NCBI GenBank assembly: GCA_021780275.1
Contig: JAJXZC010000176.1
Span: forward strand, 1 to 5,517
DNA: 5,517 nt
Reading direction: 5' to 3'
Source: Pseudomonadota bacterium
GTDB taxonomy: Bacteria; Pseudomonadota; Alphaproteobacteria; Parvibaculales; Parvibaculaceae
Below, piece after piece: positions 1 through 4,717 of the stretch. The notes under the pieces were generated by a model that was not told where the DNA came from, made no database searches, and saw nothing but the letters and a program-made list of their open reading frames with translations. The translations under genes were made by a program, and so were the position numbers. How positions within the stretch are numbered: the stretch's first letter is position 1; each line of letters begins with the position of its first letter.

Positions 1-594
1 GTAGACCTGGCCGCGGCCGACGGCGCGAAAATAGCTTGCGCCCTGGAAGGCACAGACCTCGTCGTAATAATCCTTGCGATTGATCGGCGCGTGAATACGG
101 ATGCCCGCAAAGCCAAAATCCCCCTGCGGAATAGGCTTTGGCACCAGCGGTCCGAAGGTAAACATATCCGGATCATAGGCGACATGGCGCGCCTGACCGT
201 TATCGACGACGGCGACCTCGACAGGATCCTTGAAATAGAATCCGGAGTGGAACAATTCCATTTGAAATGGCAATCCGGTCTTCGCCCAGATCGCATGGTC
301 GGGCTTGAAGCGGATGTCGCGATATTGGTCATAGGTGAGTTTGGTAAGCTGCTCGGGCAACTTGTCCTGCGGCGGCTGAAACGGCTTCTTGGCGAGCGCG
401 CGGGCGATTTCGATCACCGTCGAGCGGTTGAACGGACCGTCCGTCGCGAATCTCGGGCCGGCCTTATTGTCGGAGGCGAGCGCCGGCGCGGGGCCAAAGG
501 TTGCGAGCGCGCTGGCCAAGGTCATGGCGCCGCCTTGTTCCATAAGCCCGCGACGGGTCAGGAGGATATTCGAGGGTCTCGTGCTGTTTGACAT
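1..594 (-). CDS. opgG: Periplasmic glucan biosynthesis protein OpgG (MdoG) family, 5' part only
   Basis: This protein family works in the periplasm on the backbone of osmoregulated periplasmic glucans. The window holds the first 198 codons; the C-terminal part lies beyond the left edge. The family is recognised from residues around 88-110 (YDQYRDIRFKPDHAIW, then LPFQMELFHSGFYF) and near the edge (PINRKDYYDEV, GASYFRAVGRGQVY), which match the E. coli OpgG patterns I remember (FKLEFYHQGMYF, GASYFRVIGAGQVYG). The N-terminus has a twin-arginine motif TRRGLM (R14, R15), a hydrophobic stretch and an APALA cleavage site near residue 40, so Tat export is likely; Tat signals are known for the paralogue OpgD, but the body looks more like OpgG. 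The ATG at 594-592 is the first in-frame start: an in-frame TGA lies four codons upstream at 606-604. No strong Shine-Dalgarno is visible. Nothing looks broken in the visible part. Confidence 0.9.
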   Translation of the reverse strand, partial: MSNSTRPSNILLTRRGLMEQGGAMTLASALATFGPAPALASDNKAGPRFATDGPFNRSTVIEIARALAKKPFQPPQDKLPEQLTKLTYDQYRDIRFKPDHAIWAKTGLPFQMELFHSGFYFKDPVEVAVVDNGQARHVAYDPDMFTFGPLVPKPIPQGDFGFAGIRIHAPINRKDYYDEVCAFQGASYFRAVGRGQVY

Positions 595-642
595 ATCGAG
601 CGGTCATTCAAAATCTGAAGCTGGGAACAAGACCTATCCTTG

Positions 643-663
643 CTGAACCCGGCCTGAACCCGG
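643..663. repeat. Two direct copies of CTGAACCCGG, 11 bases apart
   Basis: The ten bases CTGAACCCGG occur at 643-652 and again at 654-663, so the period is 11 bases, about one helical turn. The pair lies 49-69 bases upstream of the opgG start, where an operator or the 5' leader would sit. A direct repeat spaced by one turn can be a regulator site, but it could also be a chance duplication. No regulator is known to me for this motif. Confidence 0.4.
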
Positions 664-846
664 ATTGCTGTTGCGCGGATAAGAGCTAAGAGAGAAGGCG
701 AGAGGTTTGCAGGCGAATGTCGAAACGGGCCGACCAAATCTCATCCGCTCCGTTCGAAACCGCCAAACCCCAACAAGGCTCTGCAATTCTCATTCAATAC
801 CGCAGAACGCACGACTGATACTCGCCGCCGATCGAGATTGAGCGCA

Positions 847-865
847 GCTTTGCCGTCGGCAAAGC
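847..865. repeat. Inverted repeat GCTTTGCCG-T-CGGCAAAGC
   Basis: Perfect 9-base arms (847-855 and 857-865) flank a single central base. As RNA it would fold with a 3-base loop. It stands about 250 bases upstream of opgG and 210 bases past the hydrolase stop. With no T-tract on either side it is more like a protein-binding palindrome or a remnant hairpin than an intrinsic terminator. Confidence 0.5.
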
Positions 866-962
866 CCGGACGCAGCCGCGAGCGCGGCAGTGCAAGCCAA
901 CGCGCTAGCAGGCTTATTGTTCCCTCAACGTCGCGTGCCGCTGATTTTGCTCCGGCACCGTT

Positions 963-974
963 TTGACGCGTCAA
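963..974. repeat. 12-base perfect palindrome TTGACGCGTCAA
   Basis: The sequence TTGACGCGTCAA is its own reverse complement. It lies about 100 bases past the hydrolase stop codon. It is short enough to arise by chance but sits in a non-coding stretch next to the GTGCCG/CGGCAC inverted repeat (935-958), so it may be a binding site. No regulator can be named. Confidence 0.35.
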
Positions 975-1073
975 GCGCACGTCTTCGACAATCCGTGCAT
1001 CGACCGGACTGAGCGAGGTCGACCTTCGCAGCACGCCATGATCGAAAACGGCATCTTTTCGGACGCCAGGAAC

Positions 1074-2153
1074 TCACCGCGCAGCCGTCGTTTCGATGTC
1101 GGGAAATTGCTCGCGCACGAAATCGTAGAGTTTCCGCGCGCACAACGTATTCGTCAGTCCGGTCGGATGACCATCGCCCGCAATGCGATATTGCGCGCCG
1201 GGCGGCACGACATATTCGAGAACCTCTGCTCCGGCGTCGCGCAAGACCTGCATGATCTTGTCATCCGTCCACATCCGCACGGAGCTGAGATACGCCGGCT
1301 CTCTCTTGTAGAATATCACGATTGGAACGTGATATTTTTCGCGGGCTAGGCGGATCACCTGCTCTGTTATGGCCGTCAAAAGCGCAACGTCGCGGTCGGT
1401 CACCGTCGTCATGGTTGGCGGCCTAAAGAAGCGAAACATCGCGAAATAAGAGAGCGGTGAAGCCGTCGGCTGGCACGTGCCGGTTTGCACGATCCGTCCG
1501 TTTATCGACAAGAACCTTGGCGCGCCTTCAACCCATGAGACCTTGCAAGATACGCGGTCTGCGTGCCACGGCGCCACGAATTCCACGATAAGGCGTGAAT
1601 TGCTGAGGTCTTTGTCGTAAAGCCCGGCGCGCATCTCCGCGAGCGCCTGGGCAGGGCTATAGGCGGAAAAGCCAAGATTATAAACCGGCGACGCCCGGCC
1701 TTCGAGATCGGCGAATTGCTGGGGCAGCGTATCGCCATCCTGGATGCCCTCTCCGAAGATGACCGAATCGCCTAAAAAGGCGACACCCTTCCCGTCGCTA
1801 CCGCTATCAACCTTGCGAAGCAGATCGCTGCCGATCGTATAGGTGGCATCGTAAATGAGCTTGCCGTCCAAAAACTGGCGGGACTCATATCGCCCCGGAG
1901 CGGTCGGTCCTCAGCCGACGACAGGGCGATGATCGATGAGCTTGCCGCCTGATTTATCGAGGTCGGCAATCGTGCGGGACGGGTGCGGCGGTTCCCAGAT
2001 CGTCGCAGCAACCTCGCATAGAGAAAGGACTGCCAGAATGCTTGTGCCGGCGAGTCCGAAATTCTGAATCCTGCCACGCCCTTTTACCGTCAAGAAAATT
2101 GCCAAAACGAGAAGAAAAACAAAAACAGCAATCGGATTGCCGATGTGAAACAT
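1074..2153 (-). pseudogene. Membrane-anchored SGNH/GDSL-family hydrolase, interrupted by an in-frame TGA at codon 81
   Basis: One reading frame of 360 codons runs from an ATG at 2153 to a TGA at 1074, broken only by TGA at 1913-1911. The N-terminus has two membrane helices (about residues 8-23 and 33-53). Counting the stop as residue 81, the C-terminal domain carries SGNH marks: GDS nucleophile block (G128, D129, S130), NLGFSAYSP (G161), and the D327-G-H329 pair near the end. Members hydrolyse ester bonds, often in polysaccharides or lipids; no substrate can be assigned. The predicted orientation places the catalytic domain outside the inner membrane. The frame reads GRYESRQFLDGKLIYDATYT straight after the stop, which looks like normal coding. 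The stop falls in PVVG-stop-GPTAPG, where TGG (Trp) is one base away. Downstream there is no ATG or GTG before the GDS motif, only a TTG at 1871 without a ribosome site. A recent nonsense mutation, a sequencing error or readthrough are all possible. Confidence 0.75.
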
Positions 2154-2160
2154 CGGAGAG

Positions 2161-2166
2161 CCTCCC
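2161..2166 (-). promoter_or_regulatory. Shine-Dalgarno GGGAGG for the SGNH hydrolase
   Basis: On the minus strand GGGAGG is followed by seven bases and then the ATG at 2153. This strong site supports ATG 2153 as the start, and so supports reading the short N-terminal frame and the SGNH domain as one gene. Confidence 0.7.
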
Positions 2167-2183
2167 GCGCAATTTTATCGTTC

Positions 2184-2199
2184 GCAATTGATGAATTGC
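2184..2199. repeat. Inverted repeat GCAATT-GATG-AATTGC upstream of the hydrolase
   Basis: Six-base arms surround a four-base centre, 31-46 bases upstream of the hydrolase start codon. The position fits an operator or a leader hairpin. The rest of 2154-2409 shows no gene and no obvious terminator for the secreted-protein gene ending at 2410. Confidence 0.35.
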
Positions 2200-2409
2200 A
2201 GCAAACTGGAGCAGCGCTTCCAAAACGCCGCGGCCGCTCCTTCGGCACTCACGCATCAAATCCGCGAATCAAGGGACTGAAAATTCCGTGAAGCGCCCAG
2301 CGCGCAGGAGGCGGCCCGCCGGCTTATAGCGGCGCACCACCTCGGCGAAGGGAGAAGCGACGGATGAGCAACGCCCGCGCGTCCCTCATGACGTTCCGCT
2401 GTGGCGCGC

Positions 2410-3078
2410 CTACTCGCCGGCGGTCACGCGATATTTCGTGACCTGAACGCCGACGCCGGGTTTCGCCACATTGCTCTCCGTCTGGGCGTAGATGCCGAAT
2501 TCGAGCGGCCCGCTCGGCACCTGGATGCGGACTTTCTGCAAATCGGTGCCGTTGACCGAGACCGAAATCAGCGTGCCTTTGACGACGGCACGAAGAACGA
2601 CGGGCGAGCCGGCCGTCGGCACGAGCGACGGACGCGAGAGATTGGCGACCTGCGTCCAGGTGCCGGAGACCTTTCGCCAGAGCTGGATTCCGCCGGAGCT
2701 GTCGACTTGCAGAACGTCGAACGTGCTGGCGTCCTTGGCCAAAAAGGCGAGGCCGATATAGGAGGCGTTATTGGCCGCCGCCGGCTTCGGCACAAGGCCT
2801 TCCAGGCAATAATCGCCGTCGCTCGCGTTGAACGTATTGTTGAGATAGACCCAAGAGCTGTTCGGGGCGTAGAGATGCAGGGTCAGGCCCGATTTGTCGA
2901 TGGTTGCATCGGGATCGGTTGGCCAGCCGCCGGTATTATCGGCGAAACTGTCCGCAAAAACCTCATTGCCTTTCTGCAGGCTGGCGCAATCGGCCGCATA
3001 AGCCAGCGAAGATGCCGCCACAAGAAGCCCTGCGGATTGCGTGATGACGATCAATGCGCTGCGGAATAATTTAAGCAT
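2410..3078 (-). CDS. Secreted protein of unknown function, probable beta-sandwich domain
   Basis: The product is 222 residues. It has a Sec signal peptide (positive MLKLFR, hydrophobic core to about residue 22, cleavage at AYA-AD after residue 28). The mature part has two cysteines, C31 and C91, which could form a disulfide. Its layout, with an early FADSFADNTGGW, then alternating short strands such as YIGLAFLAKDAS, FDVLQVDSSGGIQLWRK and a late PLEFGIYAQTE, resembles concanavalin/laminin-G-like or DUF1080-like jelly-roll folds that bind or act on sugars. That is inference from pattern only, and no catalytic residues can be named. The ATG at 3078 is preferred over a GTG ten codons upstream at 3108, because it has GGAG seven bases ahead and puts the signal peptide at the very N-terminus. 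It lies 113 bases after the DUF1810 gene, same strand, and probably has its own promoter. Confidence 0.8.
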   Translation of the reverse strand: MLKLFRSALIVITQSAGLLVAASSLAYAADCASLQKGNEVFADSFADNTGGWPTDPDATIDKSGLTLHLYAPNSSWVYLNNTFNASDGDYCLEGLVPKPAAANNASYIGLAFLAKDASTFDVLQVDSSGGIQLWRKVSGTWTQVANLSRPSLVPTAGSPVVLRAVVKGTLISVSVNGTDLQKVRIQVPSGPLEFGIYAQTESNVAKPGVGVQVTKYRVTAGE

Positions 3079-3085
3079 GAAAAAT

Positions 3086-3089
3086 CTCC
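3086..3089 (-). promoter_or_regulatory. Shine-Dalgarno GGAG deciding the start of the secreted protein
   Basis: GGAG followed by seven bases (ATTTTTC) and ATG at 3078. The alternative GTG at 3108 is upstream of this site and has no comparable motif. Confidence 0.65.
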
Positions 3090-3138
3090 GACCTTGATGA
3101 CCGGGCACGGAGCGTAGTCCGCCTCAGCGAAAAATCGA

Positions 3139-3144
3139 TGTCAA
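3139..3144 (-). promoter_or_regulatory. Possible -35 box TTGACA for the secreted-protein gene
   Basis: A perfect TTGACA lies on the minus strand 61 bases upstream of the ATG at 3078, in the gap after the DUF1810 gene. No good -10 box follows at 16-18 bases; the best resemblance, TACGCT, is 22 bases away, which is too far. So this is a half-supported promoter. Confidence 0.3.
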
Positions 3145-3153
3145 TCCTAAATC

Positions 3154-3168
3154 TGGACGCGCCGTCCA
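3154..3168. repeat. Inverted repeat TGGACG-CGC-CGTCCA after the DUF1810 gene
   Basis: Six-base arms with a three-base loop, 24 bases past the DUF1810 stop codon in the minus direction. The following bases on that strand (GATTTAGG) are only weakly T-rich, so it would be a poor intrinsic terminator. It overlaps the approach to the possible -35 box and may equally be an operator or a chance hairpin. Confidence 0.3.
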
Positions 3169-3191
3169 TGCCCGCAGGGGCCCGAGCCGGG

Positions 3192-3665
3192 TCAATGCCC
3201 CGCCGGACCATCGGGCGCCGGTCTCCCGCGCGTGGCCGTAAGGATTGCCAAAGTGCGGGGATCGGCCTCGCCGGCAAAATATTTTTGCAGAGCCCGGTCG
3301 AAGAGCGAGGGCCGTTCGGCGACGGCGGCAAACAAGGTCATCGATGTGCGAAACTTAAGGTCGTCGGGACTGCCGAAAATCGCCTGGGCGGAACGGCCTT
3401 CGATCTGCAAGGTGAGGTCGGTGCATTGGCGCAGCCGCGCACCGAGCAGGGGATGGGCGAGATAGGCGCGCGCCTCGGCGGCCGAGCCGATGGCATAGCG
3501 CTGCGCCATGGAGCTCAGACCGAGACCGGCGATCTGCGGGAAGACGAACCACATCCAATGCGTCGCCTTGCGCCCGGCGCGCAATTCGGCGCAGACGCGC
3601 GCATAGACCGGCGCCTGCGCCTCGGCGAAGCGCAACAAATCGAAGGGGTCGTCGGGGCGTGCCGT
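3192..3665 (-). CDS. DUF1810 family protein, apparently started from ACG
   Basis: The family has no firmly established function. From the ACG, the product is 157 residues, close to the usual length of about 140. Its hallmarks are clear: DDPFDLLRFAEAQ (5-17), ELRAGRKATHWMWFVFPQIAGLG (27-49), YAIGS and EARAYLAHPLLGARL in the middle, then DDLKFRTSMTLFAA. A proline- and glycine-rich tail follows. Family members usually begin just before the DPFDL motif. Here no ATG, GTG or TTG stands there; the nearest canonical start would be a TTG inside FDLLRF with no ribosome site, which would trim the motif. ACG at 3665-3663 is one base from ATG and has GAGG seven bases ahead. The gene begins one base after the carbonic anhydrase stop, so they are likely co-translated. 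Other readings are a lost start codon or a +1 slip from the upstream gene. The domain is certain; the start is not. Confidence 0.8.
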   Translation of the reverse strand, partial: TARPDDPFDLLRFAEAQAPVYARVCAELRAGRKATHWMWFVFPQIAGLGLSSMAQRYAIGSAAEARAYLAHPLLGARLRQCTDLTLQIEGRSAQAIFGSPDDLKFRTSMTLFAAVAERPSLFDRALQKYFAGEADPRTLAILTATRGRPAPDGPAGH

Positions 3666-3666
3666 T

Positions 3667-4377
3667 CTAAAACCTCGGCGTGCCGAGCGCCGCGGCGTGG
3701 GCCTTGGCGGCGAGCGGCGAAAAAGTCCCCGTCGCCTCGTCGAGCCCCAGCAGGCGCCCGTCGGCGACGCCGAAATAAGCGCCGTGCAAGGCGAGCGCGC
3801 CCGCCTGTTCCGCCTCGCGGACGTAGGGAAAGGTCCGCAGATTGGCGAGCGAGTCGATGATTGCGGCGCGGCCGAGCTTTTCCGCATAGTCGGCCATCGG
3901 CTCGGTCCGCGGCCCGAGCTTGCGCGCCGCCGGGGCGAGCAGCGAAATCCATTGGCCGATAAAATCGCCCGGCGCGAGCTTCACCGCCTCGCCGGATTGG
4001 GTCTCGACATAGGCGCGCACGCCGCCGCACATCGCATGGCCCATGACGACGATATGGGCCACTTTCAGCACCTTCACCGCATATTCGAGCGCCGCCGAGG
4101 TGCCGTGATGTTCGCTGTCCGGCTCGTAGGGCGGGATCAGATTGGCGATATTGCGCAGCACAAAAATTTCGCCGGGGTCGGCGTCGAAGATCACCTCGGG
4201 CGAGACGCGCGAGTCGCAACAGCCGATGAGGAGCACTTTTGGGCTTTGGCCGTGATCGGCAAGCTCGCGATAGCGATCCTGTTCGCGGCGGAAGCGGCCG
4301 CGCAAAAACACTTCGTAGCCCTCGACCAACCGGGCTGGCAGAAGCCGGCTCTCATCCTCAACAGGCAATTCGACCAT
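3667..4377 (-). CDS. Beta-class carbonic anhydrase
   Basis: The enzyme interconverts CO2 and bicarbonate using a zinc ion, normally in the cytoplasm. The 236-residue product shows the beta-class marks: GCCDSRVSPEVIF with zinc ligand C53 and the D55/R57 dyad, then FVLRNIANLIPP, and MGHAMCGGV with zinc ligands H114 and C117. The rest, including LRTFPYVREAEQAG and the closing HGAYFGVADGRLLGLDEATG, is typical, and the length is normal for the class; no signal peptide is seen. An ATG six codons upstream (4395) is possible, but ATG 4377 has GGGGAG five bases ahead. It stands divergent to mtkA, and upstream of and nearly touching the DUF1810 gene. In a serine-cycle organism it could supply bicarbonate to PEP carboxylase; that role is inferred from context. 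Confidence 0.93.
   Translation of the reverse strand: MVELPVEDESRLLPARLVEGYEVFLRGRFRREQDRYRELADHGQSPKVLLIGCCDSRVSPEVIFDADPGEIFVLRNIANLIPPYEPDSEHHGTSAALEYAVKVLKVAHIVVMGHAMCGGVRAYVETQSGEAVKLAPGDFIGQWISLLAPAARKLGPRTEPMADYAEKLGRAAIIDSLANLRTFPYVREAEQAGALALHGAYFGVADGRLLGLDEATGTFSPLAAKAHAAALGTPRF
3673..3676 (-). promoter_or_regulatory. Shine-Dalgarno GAGG in front of the DUF1810 ACG
   Basis: On the minus strand GAGG is followed by TTTTAGA and then ACG. The seven-base spacing is ideal and is the main reason to place the start at 3665. The site lies inside the last codons of the carbonic anhydrase gene, as is common for coupled genes. Confidence 0.55.
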
Positions 4378-4382
4378 TCGCG

Positions 4383-4388
4383 CTCCCC
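4383..4388 (-). promoter_or_regulatory. Shine-Dalgarno GGGGAG deciding the carbonic anhydrase start
   Basis: GGGGAG, five bases, then ATG at 4377. The alternative ATG at 4395 lies upstream of this motif and its nearest purine run (AGGAAGAG) is about 16 bases away, so 4377 is preferred. Confidence 0.55.
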
Positions 4389-4505
4389 ATGGCATGAAGT
4401 TTTTGTTTCATCTCTTCCTGCTTAAACTCGCAGCGGTCTGCAAGCTGAGCCTTATATGGCACTGCAAAAAAATTGCGGCACGTTAGCGCAGTTTTCTTGG
4501 CCGGG

Positions 4506-4522
4506 GCGGCGCGTCGCGCCGC
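4506..4522. repeat. Inverted repeat GCGGCGCG-T-CGCGCCGC
   Basis: Eight-base perfect arms around one central base, in the divergent region, about 130 bases from the carbonic anhydrase start and 195 bases from the mtkA start. The position fits an operator shared by both genes, or a leader hairpin. The low complexity of GC-rich DNA makes chance a real alternative. Confidence 0.35.
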
Positions 4523-4702
4523 TGCCGCAGGTCGCAATTGCCCTCTCCCTCCGATGCAAAAGCGTCCGCCGGGCGGCGCCGAGGGCGCGATTCCGCAACG
4601 CGAAAAAAGCGCCCAGCGACAAGGGCTTCGTGCGCCTCTCCCGCTTTGCTATCTGGCGAAGCCTCATAAACTCGGCTAACGACTTTGCAGATTGAGTGCC
4701 CC

Positions 4703-4707
4703 GGAGG
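4703..4707 (+). promoter_or_regulatory. Shine-Dalgarno GGAGG for mtkA
   Basis: GGAGG is followed by ten bases and the ATG at 4718. The spacing is slightly long but the motif is full strength and agrees with the conserved N-terminus MNIHEYQAK. Confidence 0.7.
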
Positions 4708-4717
4708 TTCGGCCGCA

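Larger units (their letters stand above)
595..1073. other. Non-coding stretch between the SGNH hydrolase and opgG
   Basis: I see no convincing gene here on either strand. The open frames present (for example minus strand 1034-741 from a GTG, plus strand 963-1349 from a TTG) have no Shine-Dalgarno, and the plus one runs antisense into the hydrolase gene. The stretch contains the direct repeat near opgG, a 9-base-arm palindrome at 847-865, an inverted repeat GTGCCG/CGGCAC at 935-958 with a 12-base loop, and a 12-base palindrome at 963-974. None is followed by a T-run in the minus direction, so none reads as a standard terminator. The opgG promoter should lie in its left half, but no box stands out. 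Confidence 0.6.
4378..4717. promoter_or_regulatory. Divergent intergenic region between carbonic anhydrase and mtkA
   Basis: These 340 bases must hold the promoters for both genes, which face away from each other. The open frames in it (plus 4456-4695, minus 4778-4452) lack ribosome sites and resemble nothing, so I treat the region as non-coding. It holds a strong GC inverted repeat at 4506-4522, a CCGCC-G-GGCGG repeat at 4566-4576 and a GCAATTGC palindrome at 4534-4541. No clear -35/-10 pair is visible; the nearest is TTGCTA then TAAACT 15 bases on, upstream of mtkA, which is weak. Confidence 0.6.

Noticed and set aside
91..591. Long plus-strand frame opposite opgG
   Set aside because: The minus strand reads a clear OpgG protein over the same bases; the plus frame is its shadow and resembles no family.
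741..1034. Minus-strand 97-residue frame from a GTG, whose middle (SLLARWLALPRSRLR) faintly recalls the DUF167/YggU family
   Set aside because: The GTG has no ribosome site, the resemblance covers only some 15 residues, and the invariant family positions around it are missing. It may be a remnant, but the sequence alone does not support a gene.
1867..1913. Selenocysteine insertion at the TGA in the SGNH hydrolase
   Set aside because: Sequence just downstream shows no convincing SECIS-type hairpin, and the protein context fits a Trp in a non-catalytic linker rather than a redox site.
2364..2441. Small plus-strand frame (ATG 2364) with GGGAGA upstream
   Set aside because: It has only 25 residues, overlaps the end of the secreted-protein gene in antisense, and has no recognisable features.
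3515..4219. Second minus-strand frame of 234 codons overlapping the carbonic anhydrase and DUF1810 genes
   Set aside because: It is Arg/Ala-rich without motifs, while both overlapping frames carry clear family signatures.
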